A stretch of DNA of 47,072 nt from positions 1 to 47,072 of the forward strand of contig JAEYRU010000257.1 of NCBI GenBank assembly GCA_023435335.1, in the 5' to 3' direction. The stretch comes from Pseudomonadota bacterium. GTDB lineage: Bacteria > Pseudomonadota > Alphaproteobacteria > Rhizobiales > Rhizobiaceae. Position numbers and translations under genes: made by a program. The notes under the pieces are model-generated. The model was not told the DNA's origin. It did no database searches and saw only the letters and a program-made list of their open reading frames with translations. Below, piece after piece: positions 1-8,274 of this stretch. Numbering within the stretch: the first letter of the stretch is position 1; every line of letters starts with the position of its first letter.

Positions 1-407
1 CGACGCTCGGGAATGCGGCCGAAGCTCTTCGAATGACGGTGTTCAAGACGCCGTGGTGCGGATGCTGCCACGAATGGGTCGAGGTGATGAAACGCGCCGG
101 CTACCAGGTGGAAACGCGCGACCTCGAGGACCTCGCCCAGGTGAAGAGCCAGGCCGGCGTGCCGCAAGACATGGAAAGCTGCCACACCGCCTCGCTCGAA
201 GGCTACTTCCTCGAAGGCCACGTGCCGCCGGAGGCCATCGCGACGCTCATCGAGAAGCGCCCCGACATCGCCGGGCTCTCGGTGCCCGGCATGCCGCAGG
301 GCGCGCCGGGCATGGGCGACGATCCGGCGGCGCGCTACGACGTCTACGCCATTGCGCGGGAGCCGGGCCGGCAGGCAGCCGTGTTCCACCGGGCCGGGTT
401 GGAGTAG
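1..407 (+). CDS. DUF411 family metal-binding protein (5' partial)
   Basis: The frame is open from the window edge (codons in frame from base 3) into a stop at 405-407, so the gene begins outside the window; the ATG at 33 is internal. The few residues before it fit the mature start left after signal peptidase cleavage, and DUF411 proteins are normally about 140-160 residues with a signal peptide. A Cys-Gly-Cys-Cys cluster follows TPW just after that ATG, and the core reads HEWVEVMKRAGYQVE, then SCHTASLEGYFLEGHVP. In the family the paired cysteines are thought to bind copper or another metal, often near copper-resistance genes. No copper gene is visible here because the upstream side is cut off. 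Family assignment is firm; function is inferred. Confidence 0.88.
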   Translation, partial: TLGNAAEALRMTVFKTPWCGCCHEWVEVMKRAGYQVETRDLEDLAQVKSQAGVPQDMESCHTASLEGYFLEGHVPPEAIATLIEKRPDIAGLSVPGMPQGAPGMGDDPAARYDVYAIAREPGRQAAVFHRAGLE

Positions 408-496
408 CCGCGCGGCGGCGGATTGTCGCGACCGCCGGCCGGAACATGACCTGCCGCTCTTCGTTCGGCTCCTGAACCCGAACATGGAGACACGCA

Positions 497-1057
497 ATGC
501 AGGACATTTCCGGCAAGAGGATCGCGATACTCGCCACCCACGGTTTCGAGCAGTCGGAACTCGAGGTTCCGCTGAAGAAGCTGGGTGAGGCGGGAGCCAG
601 CGTCGACGTGATCTCGCTCGAGGCGGGCGAGATCAAGGGCTGGGACAAGAAGGATTGGGGCAGCCCGGTTGCCGTGGACAGGACCCTCGGCGAGGCGAGC
701 CCCGCCGACTACGACGCGCTCGTCTTGCCGGGCGGCCAGATCAATCCCGACCTGCTGCGCGTCGAGCAGGAGGCGCTCGACTTCATCAGGTCCTTCTGGG
801 ACGACCGCAAGGTGATCGGCGCGATCTGCCACGCGCCCTGGCTGCTCGCCGAGATCGGCATCGCGAAGGGCCGCAGGCTGACCTCGTACAAGTCGATCAA
901 GACCGACACGGTCAACGCCGGTGCCCGCTGGGAGGACAGCGAGGTCGTGACCGACCAGGGCCTCGTCACCAGTCGCAATCCCGGCGACCTCGACGCTTTC
1001 TGCGAGAAGCTGTCGGAGGAGATCCGGGAAGGCAGGCACGAGCGCCGCGCCGCCTGA
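497..1057 (+). CDS. PfpI/DJ-1 family type 1 glutamine amidotransferase-like protein
   Basis: A 186-residue single-domain protein of the PfpI/YhbO class of the DJ-1 superfamily, whose members have been described as intracellular cysteine proteases or as deglycase/chaperone-like stress proteins. The nucleophile elbow is AICHAPW with Cys111 followed by His112, and the acidic partner is Glu18 in GFEQSELEVP. Gly-rich LVLPGGQINPD (about 76-85) completes the active-site wall. Length matches the family. The start is supported by a GGAGA 6-7 bases upstream of ATG. The gene stands alone, 89 bp after the DUF411 gene, and is followed by a strong hairpin. Biochemical activity cannot be decided from sequence. 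Confidence 0.93.
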   Translation: MQDISGKRIAILATHGFEQSELEVPLKKLGEAGASVDVISLEAGEIKGWDKKDWGSPVAVDRTLGEASPADYDALVLPGGQINPDLLRVEQEALDFIRSFWDDRKVIGAICHAPWLLAEIGIAKGRRLTSYKSIKTDTVNAGARWEDSEVVTDQGLVTSRNPGDLDAFCEKLSEEIREGRHERRAA

Positions 1058-1088
1058 CACTTCGCCGGCCGTCCTCCCGGGCCAGCGC

Positions 1089-1123
1089 AAGCGCCCGCTC
1101 GACAACCGTCGGGCGGGCGCTTT
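1089..1123 (+). terminator. Rho-independent-like terminator after the pfpI-type gene
   Basis: A perfect 10-bp stem (AAGCGCCCGC at 1089-1098 pairing with GCGGGCGCTT at 1113-1122), 14-base loop, short T run ending at 1123. It lies 31 bp past the stop of the PfpI-like gene and upstream of mazG, so it probably separates the two units. Confidence 0.7.
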
Positions 1124-1198
1124 GCTTCGGCCGCCGCCTGTGGAAATCGGATGCGGGCGCGATAGGCGGCGGCGGGCCGAACGGCTAGGGTCGCCCGC

Positions 1199-2026
1199 AT
1201 GAAACCTTCCAAGGACATCTCCCGCCTCATCGAGATCATGGCAGCCCTGCGCACGCCGGTCACGGGCTGCCCGTGGGATCTCGAGCAGGACTTCTCCACC
1301 ATCGCTCCCTACACGCTGGAGGAGGCCTACGAGGTCGCCGACGCGATCCAGCGCGGCGACCTTGACGACCTGCGCGAGGAACTGGGCGATCTGCTGCTGC
1401 AGGTGGTCTTCCATGCCAGGATGGCCGAGGAGCAAGGCGCGTTCTCGTTCGGAGACGTGGTGGAGGCCATCACCACCAAGATGATCCGCCGCCACCCGCA
1501 CGTCTTCGGCGACGAGGAGGCGCGCGGCGCCGGCATGGCCAAGGGCGCGTGGGACAGGATCAAGACCGAGGAGAAGGCCGAGCGCAGGGCGCGCCGGCTC
1601 TCCGCCGGCCGCGATCCCGAGGACGACGGCCAGGGTTTCCTCGACGGGGTGCCGGTCGCGCACACCGCCCTCACCCGCGCGCTGAAGCTGCAGGAGAAGG
1701 CGGCCAAGGTCGGCTTCGACTGGAAGGAGGCGAAGTCGGTGCTCGACAAGATCGAGGAGGAGATCGGCGAATTGCGGCAGGCGATCGAAACCGGCAGGCA
1801 GGCCGAGATCGCCGACGAGTATGGCGACGTGCTTTTCGCGCTGGTCAATCTGGGCCGACATCTGCGCCTCGATCCGGAGGCCGCGCTGCGCGGCACCAAC
1901 GAGAAGTTCCGCACGCGCTTCCACGCGGTCGAAAAGGCTCTGGCAGGGCAGCATCGCAGCCTGGATGACGCTTCGCTGGAAGAGATGGAAGAACTCTGGC
2001 AGCAGGCAAAGCGGCCGAGGAGTTGA
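1199..2026 (+). CDS. mazG: Nucleoside triphosphate pyrophosphohydrolase MazG
   Basis: MazG hydrolyses nucleoside triphosphates to monophosphate and pyrophosphate, cleaning aberrant nucleotides from the pool and, in E. coli, affecting ppGpp levels. The 275-residue protein has the usual two tandem MazG domains. The first carries the metal-binding helices EEAYE (41-45) and EELGD (60-64) after the conserved CPWDLEQ. The second begins at QEKAAKVGFDW (about 162) with a further acidic helix EEEIGEL and an EYGDVLFALVNLGRH helix. Length equals the family norm. The gene converges on hflX with 18 bp between the stops; mazG next to hflX is a recurrent alphaproteobacterial arrangement. Confidence 0.96.
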   Translation: MKPSKDISRLIEIMAALRTPVTGCPWDLEQDFSTIAPYTLEEAYEVADAIQRGDLDDLREELGDLLLQVVFHARMAEEQGAFSFGDVVEAITTKMIRRHPHVFGDEEARGAGMAKGAWDRIKTEEKAERRARRLSAGRDPEDDGQGFLDGVPVAHTALTRALKLQEKAAKVGFDWKEAKSVLDKIEEEIGELRQAIETGRQAEIADEYGDVLFALVNLGRHLRLDPEAALRGTNEKFRTRFHAVEKALAGQHRSLDDASLEEMEELWQQAKRPRS

Positions 2027-2035
2027 GCCTCACGG

Positions 2036-2057
2036 CCGCCGGCCTTATTGCCGGCGG
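2036..2057. terminator. Short hairpin between convergent mazG and hflX
   Basis: An 8-bp GC stem (2036-2043 with 2050-2057, six-base loop) covers the hflX stop codon and the short gap after mazG. It has no T tract on either side, so a bidirectional terminator role is only a suggestion. Confidence 0.3.
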
Positions 2058-3439
2058 GCGCCCGCGACTTTCGCTTCGATCTCGGCCGCGCGGGCCGCCG
2101 TGGTGCGGATGGAAAGGTCCAGACCGCCGTCTTCGCGATCCCGGCGCTTCAGCACCGATCCGGAATGATAGAGCCACTCGGTCATTTGCAACTGGTCGGG
2201 CCGGAGTTCCACCTCCACCACCGCCGTGCCGCCGGAAAGGCGAGCCTCGATCAGCGCGACCAGTTCCTGGATCCCCTCACCGGTCGCCGCCGATATCGCC
2301 ACCGGCTGCTGACCCGCGCTACGGATGGCGGAATCGGCGAGGTGCAACCTTGCTCCCTCGTCCAGCAGGTCGATCTTGTTCCACACCTCCAGCACCCGGT
2401 TGGCGTCCGCGGCTTCGATGCCGAGGTCGGCAAGGATGCGCTCGACATCCTCGGCCTGGGCGAGCGTGTCGGGATCCGAGATATCGCGCAGGTGGATGAC
2501 CAGGTCGGCTTCCACGACCTCCTCCAGCGTGGCGCGGAAGGCCGCCACAAGATGCGTGGGCAGGTCGGATATGAAGCCGACCGTGTCCGACAGGATAATG
2601 TCGGTGCCGAGCGGCAGGCGCAGCCGGCGCAGCGTAGGGTCGAGCGTGGCGAACAGCATGTCCTCGGCAAGAACGCTAGCGCCCGTCAATCGGTTGAACA
2701 GCGTCGACTTCCCGGCGTTGGTGTAACCGACAATCGCCACGACCGGGTAAGGCACCTTCTGGCGCTTTGCCCGGTGCAGTTCGCGCGTCCGCTTGACCGT
2801 CTCCAGCTCACGCTTCAGCCGGATGATCTTCTCCTGGAGCAGACGGCGGTCGGCCTCGATCTGGGTTTCGCCGGGACCGCCAAGGAAGCCGGCGCCGCCA
2901 CGCTGCCGCTCGAGGTGGGTCCAGCTGCGGACCAGCCGACCGCGCTGGTATTCGAGGTGGGCGAGGTCGACCTGCAGCGTGCCTTCCCTGGTGCGCGCCC
3001 GCCGACCGAATATTTCGAGGATCAGCCCGGTGCGGTCCAGAACCTTGGCGTTCAGAGCCTTCTCCAGGTTGCGCTGCTGCACCGGCGAAAGCGGATGGTC
3101 GACGATGACGACCTCCGCCTCACGCTCCTTCACGATCCCGGCGATCTCCTCCAGCTTGCCGGAGCCGATCAGCGTGGAAGGCCGCGCCGTGGCGAGGTTG
3201 ACGATCTCCGAATGGACGACGTCGAGATCGATCGCACCGGCGAGGCCCAGACCCTCCTCGTGGCGCGCCTGCGGGCCGCGCGACGACAGGACCGGCCCGC
3301 CGGCGGCCGTTCTCTCGCTTCGCGCATGGCGGGAGATGACCGGCACGACGACGACGGCGCGCGCGGTTGCTTCCGGCGCGTGCCCGTCACCCGCCGGTTT
3401 TCCCCTGCCCCCCCTTTCGGGTGCGGTTTCTATGGTCAA
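2045..3439 (-). CDS. hflX: GTPase HflX
   Basis: HflX is a ribosome-associated GTPase that splits stalled 70S ribosomes, best known under heat stress. Of 464 residues, the N-terminal HflX domain is about 27-180 and ends in the glycine-rich GGAGFLGGPGE (181-191), followed by a coiled helix and the G domain. G1 is GYTNAGKS (238-245), G3 DTVG (285-288), G4 NKID (354-357). The start is a TTG directly after the hfq stop codon. No ATG exists before residue 430, and the conserved RAVVVVPV segment at 27-34 requires an upstream start, so TTG is the best choice; GGGAAG lies about 8 bases before it. hfq and hflX are in the same frame (see findings). Translation probably depends on coupling to hfq. Confidence 0.96.
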   Translation of the reverse strand: MTIETAPERGGRGKPAGDGHAPEATARAVVVVPVISRHARSERTAAGGPVLSSRGPQARHEEGLGLAGAIDLDVVHSEIVNLATARPSTLIGSGKLEEIAGIVKEREAEVVIVDHPLSPVQQRNLEKALNAKVLDRTGLILEIFGRRARTREGTLQVDLAHLEYQRGRLVRSWTHLERQRGGAGFLGGPGETQIEADRRLLQEKIIRLKRELETVKRTRELHRAKRQKVPYPVVAIVGYTNAGKSTLFNRLTGASVLAEDMLFATLDPTLRRLRLPLGTDIILSDTVGFISDLPTHLVAAFRATLEEVVEADLVIHLRDISDPDTLAQAEDVERILADLGIEAADANRVLEVWNKIDLLDEGARLHLADSAIRSAGQQPVAISAATGEGIQELVALIEARLSGGTAVVEVELRPDQLQMTEWLYHSGSVLKRRDREDGGLDLSIRTTAARAAEIEAKVAGARRQ

Positions 3440-3688
3440 TCAGGCTTCCCGGTCGCTTTCCTCGGCGTCGAACATCTGAACCGGCTGGCTCGGCATGATG
3501 GTGGAGATCGCATGCTTGTAGACAAGCTGCGAATGCCCGTCGCGCCTCAGCAGGACACAGAAGTTGTCGAACGACGTCACCACGCCGGTCAGCTTCACGC
3601 CGTTGATCAGAAAGATGGTGAGAGGGATTTTGCTCTTGCGAACAGAATTCAGGAACAAGTCCTGCAAGTTTTGCGTACGTTCCGCCAT
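3440..3688 (-). CDS. hfq: RNA chaperone Hfq
   Basis: Hexameric Sm-like chaperone that pairs small RNAs with mRNAs and controls stability and translation, including nitrogen-regulated genes in rhizobia. 82 residues with the start MAERTQNLQD, the usual length for alphaproteobacterial Hfq. The Sm1 region is SKIPLTIFLINGVKLTGVV and the Sm2 signature YKHAISTI is at 57-64. The open frame continues 17 codons upstream to a TTG, but that extension is not part of the family and lies around the predicted transcription start, so ATG at 3688 is taken. It is the promoter-proximal gene of an hfq-hflX pair, 150 bp after dat. Confidence 0.98.
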   Translation of the reverse strand: MAERTQNLQDLFLNSVRKSKIPLTIFLINGVKLTGVVTSFDNFCVLLRRDGHSQLVYKHAISTIMPSQPVQMFDAEESDREA

Positions 3689-3728
3689 TGTTTTTATCTT
3701 TCGCCCATCCCCTGCGGCCTCAGTGTTC

Positions 3729-3759
3729 CCATAGCGCAACGATCACGCGGGAATGTCAA
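3729..3759 (-). promoter_or_regulatory. Candidate sigma-70 promoter for hfq-hflX
   Basis: Reading the minus strand there is a consensus -35 TTGACA (3754-3759) and a CTATGG -10-like hexamer (3729-3734) with a 19-base spacer. Transcription would start near 3722, about 35 bases before the hfq ATG. The -35 is strong, the -10 is weak. Confidence 0.45.
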
Positions 3760-3838
3760 CCGCAACCAACACCACCCTCACCTGCCGATACGGCAAGCAG
3801 AAGCGGCCATTCGACCCGATCCTCCCGCGAAGCGGTTA

Positions 3839-4702
3839 TCAGGGTCGCATTTTTTCCGCAACGTCAAAAAACGCACCTCGCAGGGAAAGCGTCACCGAGC
3901 CCGGGTGGCCGTTCGCCACGGCGTCACCGTCGATCGCCACGACGGGCATGACCACCGTGGTTGCCGCGGTGATGAAGCACTCCTTGGCCTGCTTGGCCTC
4001 GTCCACCGTAAAGGCCCGCTCCTCGACGGTCAGGCCGAGCCTGGCCGCGACGTCGATGACGGTCGTGCGGGTGATGCCGCGCAGGATGCCGAACTCCGCC
4101 GGACGCGTCACCAGCTTCCCGTCCCTGGTGACGATCCAGGCATTGGTGGCTGCGCCTTCCTTCACCGTGCCGTCGGCATCCACGAACCAGGCTTCCTGAG
4201 CGCCCGCTTCCTTCGCCTGCTGGCGGGCGAGCACGTTAGGCAACAGGCCGACGCTCTTTATGTCGACGCGTTCCCAGCGGTTTTCCGGCACGGTGATGAC
4301 CTTGATTCCCGTTTCCGCGCGGCGCGCCGCCGCCGATGGGTCCGTCTTCTTGGCGGTCACGACCAGTGCGGACTTGGTGCCGACGGAAGGGAAGAAATGG
4401 TCGCGCGGCGCGACGCCTCGCGTCACCTGCAGGTAGACCAGGCCATCGCGAACATGGTTGCGCTTCACGACCTCGCCCATGATCACGCGCAGCGCCGAGC
4501 GATGCACCGGCCAGGCGATCGACAGTTCCCGCAGCGACCGGTCGAGCCGGTCGAGGTGCCGCGTCATGTCCACGATGAACCCGCGCGCAACCTCGCAGAC
4601 CTCATAGACGCCGTCGGCGAACTGATAGCCGCGATCCTCGATATGAACGCCGGCCTCGGAGTGCGGGACGTAGCGGCCGTTCACGTAGGCGATGCGGGGC
4701 AT
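3839..4702 (-). CDS. dat: D-amino-acid aminotransferase (PLP fold type IV)
   Basis: Transfers the amino group between D-amino acids and 2-oxo acids, for example making D-glutamate from D-alanine. 287 residues, typical for class IV aminotransferases. The PLP-binding lysine is Lys149 in DIKSVGLLPNVLA, and Glu182 in KEGAATN binds the pyridine nitrogen. YVNGRYVPH at the N terminus and the DRGYQFADGVYE strand (23-34) are the class hallmarks. D-amino-acid transaminase is favoured over branched-chain transaminase by size and the RGYQFADGVYEV motif, but specificity is not proved. It is 16 bp after the MBL-fold gene in the ntrYX-trkA direction, a position common in Rhizobiales, where dat precedes hfq. 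Confidence 0.9.
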   Translation of the reverse strand: MPRIAYVNGRYVPHSEAGVHIEDRGYQFADGVYEVCEVARGFIVDMTRHLDRLDRSLRELSIAWPVHRSALRVIMGEVVKRNHVRDGLVYLQVTRGVAPRDHFFPSVGTKSALVVTAKKTDPSAAARRAETGIKVITVPENRWERVDIKSVGLLPNVLARQQAKEAGAQEAWFVDADGTVKEGAATNAWIVTRDGKLVTRPAEFGILRGITRTTVIDVAARLGLTVEERAFTVDEAKQAKECFITAATTVVMPVVAIDGDAVANGHPGSVTLSLRGAFFDVAEKMRP

Positions 4703-4718
4703 GCTTTCCTGCTCTCCG

Positions 4719-5504
4719 TTACTGCGCGGCGGTTCGGGGACCTATTCCGGCGGGTGCGAAAGTCAGTGTCTCACCGTCCGCCGGTATGAGAAGCTTCGCG
4801 GGCGAAATCCCCCGCCGCTCGGCATGGCTGCGTAGCGCGGCCCGATCGACCGTGGAATGGTCCAGCGCCTCCATATGAGTGGCCACCACGACCGCCCTTT
4901 CCTTCACCGCGCCGCAGGTAGCAACCGTCTGCTCGGCGTCCATGACGATCAGGGTATTGTCCCACAACGCGCCGCAGGAGTGGGTGACGACAACGTCCGG
5001 ACCGAAGTCGCTTATCGTCTCCAGCACCGGCGGATAGAGAATGGTGTCGCCCGCCCAGTACACCGACGGCTCATCGGCCGCCTCCAGGGTGAAGCCCATG
5101 ACCGGCCCCATTTTCGCGAGCACGTCGCCACTGCCGTGATTGCCTTCGCGCCGGACGATGCGGATGCCGCGCCAGTTCGTTTCGCCCGTGAGAGGCCGCA
5201 CATCCGCGAAACCGGCCTTGCGGATCGTCTCCTCGTCGTCCGGCCGACAGACCAGCGGCAACTCCCTGGGCACCCTCTCCTTCGCCACGCCGTCGAAATG
5301 ATCGGTATGCAGGTGCGACACGATGACGAGTTCGACGCCCGCAAGTATTTCCTCGATCGTCATCGGCAGTTCGGCCGTCGGGTTCGGAGACTTGCCCGTG
5401 AAGGACGGAAGGCTGTGCCTCGGTGCGAGATAGGGATCGACCAGGATGGTGCGGCCGGCGTAGCCGAGCTTCAGCGTCGCGTTGCGGACGAGCTGCAGTT
5501 GCAT
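4719..5504 (-). CDS. MBL-fold metallo-hydrolase (UlaG-like)
   Basis: 261 residues, cytosolic, no signal peptide. The metal-binding signature HLHTDH is at 64-69 (His64, His66, Asp68, His69); further ligands are probably His in EGNHGSGD (about 120), Asp in YWAGDTI and His in VATHME. The start resembles UlaG-like lactonase/phosphodiesterase proteins (LVRNATLKLGYAGRTILVDPYL), a branch with unassigned substrates. It lies 27 bp after trkA and 16 bp before dat in the same direction, so it is likely co-transcribed with the ntrYX-trkA unit. I know of no established link between such an enzyme and potassium uptake or D-amino acids, so the physiological role is open. Confidence 0.88.
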   Translation of the reverse strand: MQLQLVRNATLKLGYAGRTILVDPYLAPRHSLPSFTGKSPNPTAELPMTIEEILAGVELVIVSHLHTDHFDGVAKERVPRELPLVCRPDDEETIRKAGFADVRPLTGETNWRGIRIVRREGNHGSGDVLAKMGPVMGFTLEAADEPSVYWAGDTILYPPVLETISDFGPDVVVTHSCGALWDNTLIVMDAEQTVATCGAVKERAVVVATHMEALDHSTVDRAALRSHAERRGISPAKLLIPADGETLTFAPAGIGPRTAAQ

Positions 5505-5531
5505 GGCGATGTCCCCCTCGGTACCGGTCTC

Positions 5532-6908
5532 TCAGAAGAACTCGAGGCTGACGCGGAACATCTGCTCGACCTGCTTGACGGCGGTTTCCAGCGCGAAGAT
5601 GACGACGCGGTCCTTCGGCTTGATCCTCACCGTCCCGCCCGGCTTGATGAACTCGCCGTCGCGGTAGATTGCGCCGATGCGCACGCCGTCCGGCAGGTCC
5701 AGCTCGCGCAGCGGCGGCCCCACCAGCGGCGAGGTTTCCAGCGCCTCGGCTTCGATCACCTCGGCCGCGCCGCGCTGGATCGAATGGACCGCGCGGATGC
5801 GCCCGCGCCTCACATGCTGCAGCACCCGCGAGATCGTCACGGAACGCGGATTTACGTGGGCGTCAATGCCGAGCGTCTTCGTGAAGTCGTGGTAGGAGGG
5901 GTCGTTGATCAGCACCAGATTGGATTTGCAGCCGAGCCGCTTCGCCATCACGCTGGACAGGATGTTCACCTGGTCGTTGTTGGTCAGCGCCACCATCAGG
6001 TCGGAGTGCTGGATGTCTGCTTCCAGCAGCAGCTTCTGATCGAGCGCGCTGCCGTGCAGTACGACGGTGCGGCGCAGCTCGTCGGCGATCGCCACCGCGC
6101 GCTCGCGCGTGCTCTCTATGATCTTCACCTTGGTACGGCTCTGGCGCTGCTCCAGCGCCCGGGCCACGTAGAGACCGATATTGCCGCCGCCGGCGATGAC
6201 GATGCGTGTCGCCTCCTGCTCCTCGTGGCCGAAGAGGCCGAGCGTGCGCCGCACCTGGTCCTTGCTGGTCACCACATAGGCGAGGTCGCCGGTCACCAGC
6301 TGATCGGCCGAATGCGGCACGAACAGGGTATCGTTGCGGAACACGCCGACCACCGTGGACGGAAGGTCGGGGAAGAGCTCGCTGAGCTGCGCCAGCGGCG
6401 TGTTCACCACGGGGCAATCCTCCAGGCACTCGATCGCAACGAGGATGATCTTGGAATCGGCGAAGCGGACGACGTCGGTCGCGCCCGGCAGGGCGATGCG
6501 CCGCAGCACCATGTCGCCGACTTCCAGTTCCGGCGAGATGATCACGTCGATCGGCATGTGATCGCGCGAGAACAGATCCATGTAGTGCGGCTGCAGATAA
6601 GACTGAGCGCGGACGCGGGCGATCTTGGTGGGAACGTTGAAGAGCGAATGCGCGACCTGGCAGGCAACCATGTTGACCTCGTCGTAGAGGGTCACGGCGA
6701 TGATCATGTCGGCTTCCTGGGCGCCGGCCCTCTCCAGCACGTCCGGCTGCGAGCCGTGGCCGACGAAGCCGCGCACATCGAGGTTGTCGCGCACGCTGCG
6801 GATCAGTTCGGCGGACGTATCGATAACGGAGACGTCGTTCTGCTCCGCCGCAAGCCTCTCGGCGATGCCGTATCCGACCTGTCCCGCGCCGCAGATGATG
6901 ACACGCAT
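5532..6908 (-). CDS. trkA: Trk potassium uptake system peripheral protein TrkA
   Basis: Cytoplasmic NAD(H)-binding regulatory subunit that gates the TrkH/TrkG potassium channel. 458 residues with the classical duplicated layout: RCK domain 1 starting VIICGAGQVGYGIAERL, a TrkA_C domain, RCK domain 2 starting TRIVIAGGGNIGLYVARAL (about 230) and a final TrkA_C domain ending GTVRIKPKDRVVIFAL. Both Rossmann glycine motifs are intact. It follows ntrX by 4 bp and is probably translated from the same message. ntrX-trkA adjacency is conserved in rhizobia. No trkH or trkG lies in the window. Confidence 0.97.
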   Translation of the reverse strand: MRVIICGAGQVGYGIAERLAAEQNDVSVIDTSAELIRSVRDNLDVRGFVGHGSQPDVLERAGAQEADMIIAVTLYDEVNMVACQVAHSLFNVPTKIARVRAQSYLQPHYMDLFSRDHMPIDVIISPELEVGDMVLRRIALPGATDVVRFADSKIILVAIECLEDCPVVNTPLAQLSELFPDLPSTVVGVFRNDTLFVPHSADQLVTGDLAYVVTSKDQVRRTLGLFGHEEQEATRIVIAGGGNIGLYVARALEQRQSRTKVKIIESTRERAVAIADELRRTVVLHGSALDQKLLLEADIQHSDLMVALTNNDQVNILSSVMAKRLGCKSNLVLINDPSYHDFTKTLGIDAHVNPRSVTISRVLQHVRRGRIRAVHSIQRGAAEVIEAEALETSPLVGPPLRELDLPDGVRIGAIYRDGEFIKPGGTVRIKPKDRVVIFALETAVKQVEQMFRVSLEFF

Positions 6909-6912
6909 GCAG

Positions 6913-8274
6913 CTAGACTCCGAGCGACTTCAGTTTGCGGTGAAGCGCGGAGCGCTCCATACCAATGAATTCCGCCGTGCGCGAGATGTTGCCGCCGAAC
7001 CTGTTGATCTGGGCGATCAGATATTCCTTCTCGAACAGCTCGCGCGCCTCGCGCAGCGGCAGCGCCATGATGTGCTGGTCCGACTGGCTGGGCGCGCGCG
7101 GCATGACGTCGCCGATCTCGGCCGGGAGCAGGTCGGCGGTGATCGGCGCATCGGGGTCGTCGCCGCGTGCGAGAATCATCAGCCGCTCGATGTTGTTGCG
7201 CAGCTGGCGGATGTTGCCGGGCCAGTTGTGCGCCTGCAGAACGGCCATGGCGTCGTCGCCGATGCGCCGCGGCTTGATGCCGACCTGAACCGCCACCTGC
7301 CGCATGAAGTGATCGATCAGGAACGGGATGTCCTCCCGCCTGTCCGAGAGCCCGGGAACGACCACCGGCACAACGGCAAGACGGTGATAGAGATCCTCGC
7401 GGAAGCGCCCCTGCGCGATCAGGTTCTCGAGATTGTAGGACGTGGACGATATGATGCGGACGTCGACCTTGACCCTCTTGGTGCCGCCGACCCGCTCGAA
7501 CTGCTGGTCGACCAGGACACGTAGGATCCTGTTCTGCGTCTCGCGCGGCATGTCGCCGACCTCGTCGAGATAGAGGATGCCGCGGTGCGCCTCCTCCAGC
7601 GCGCCGACCTTGCGCTCCGCCCCGTTGGCCTCGGTGCCGAACAGCTCGATTTCCATGCGCTCCGGCGTGATCGTGGCCGCGTTGATGGTCACGAACGGAC
7701 CGCCGCTGCGGCTCGACCCGGCGTGGATCGCGCGCGCGACCCTTTCCTTGCCGGCGCCGGACGGGCCGATGATCATGACGCGGCTGTTGGTCGGCCCGAC
7801 GCGCTCGATCGTCTGCCGCAGCTGGTTCATCGCGTGCGAGGGCCCGATGAGCTCGACCGACTCGCCGCTGCGCTTCTTCAGGTCGCTCAATTCGCGGCGC
7901 AGCTTCGACGTCTCCAGCGCGCGCTCGCAGATCAGGATCAGGCGGTCCGCCTTGAAAGGCTTCTCGATGAAATCGAAGGCACCGCGGCGTATCGCCGAAA
8001 CCGCGGTCTCGATGGTGCCGTGACCGGAGATCATGACCACCGGCAGGTCGGGATGCATCTTCTTGATCTCGTCGAGCAGCGCCAGCCCGTCCAGCCGCGA
8101 GCCCTGCAGCCAGATGTCGAGAAAGACGAGGCGGGGGGCGCGGTTGGCGATCGCGGCCAACGCGCTGTCGCTGTCATGGGCGGTGCGGGTCTCGTGTCCC
8201 TCGTCGCCCAGTATGCCGGCCACGAGTTCGCGGATATCCTGCTCGTCGTCGACGATCAAAATGTCAGACGCCAT
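6913..8274 (-). CDS. ntrX: Nitrogen/redox response regulator NtrX
   Basis: Response regulator paired with NtrY, acting in nitrogen assimilation, microaerobic respiration and envelope functions in alphaproteobacteria. 453 residues. The receiver domain (1-120) has the acidic pocket Asp9/Asp10, phosphoacceptor Asp53 and Lys105. The AAA+ domain has Walker A GPSGAGKE (170-177) and Walker B ILYLDE (233-238). The C-terminal Fis-type helix-turn-helix is RTAEFIGMERSALHRKLKSLGV. The stretch after ELFG (210-226) reads TEANGAERKVGALEE, so the sigma-54-contacting GAFTGA loop is missing, as reported for NtrX of other alphaproteobacteria. That argues for sigma-70-type regulation. Its start overlaps the ntrY stop by 11 bp, giving translational coupling. 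Confidence 0.97.
   Translation of the reverse strand: MASDILIVDDEQDIRELVAGILGDEGHETRTAHDSDSALAAIANRAPRLVFLDIWLQGSRLDGLALLDEIKKMHPDLPVVMISGHGTIETAVSAIRRGAFDFIEKPFKADRLILICERALETSKLRRELSDLKKRSGESVELIGPSHAMNQLRQTIERVGPTNSRVMIIGPSGAGKERVARAIHAGSSRSGGPFVTINAATITPERMEIELFGTEANGAERKVGALEEAHRGILYLDEVGDMPRETQNRILRVLVDQQFERVGGTKRVKVDVRIISSTSYNLENLIAQGRFREDLYHRLAVVPVVVPGLSDRREDIPFLIDHFMRQVAVQVGIKPRRIGDDAMAVLQAHNWPGNIRQLRNNIERLMILARGDDPDAPITADLLPAEIGDVMPRAPSQSDQHIMALPLREARELFEKEYLIAQINRFGGNISRTAEFIGMERSALHRKLKSLGV

Noticed and set aside
3689..3739. An N-terminal extension of Hfq from a TTG
   Set aside because: Seventeen extra residues have no match in the family, and the predicted promoter places the transcription start at or inside this segment.
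2048..4789. A 913-codon open frame on the + strand opposite hflX, hfq and dat
   Set aside because: It is antisense to three well-supported genes, rich in Arg/His/Gln as expected of the complement of high-GC coding DNA, and shows no domain. The same holds for the long + frames at 4857-6968 and 14494-16209.
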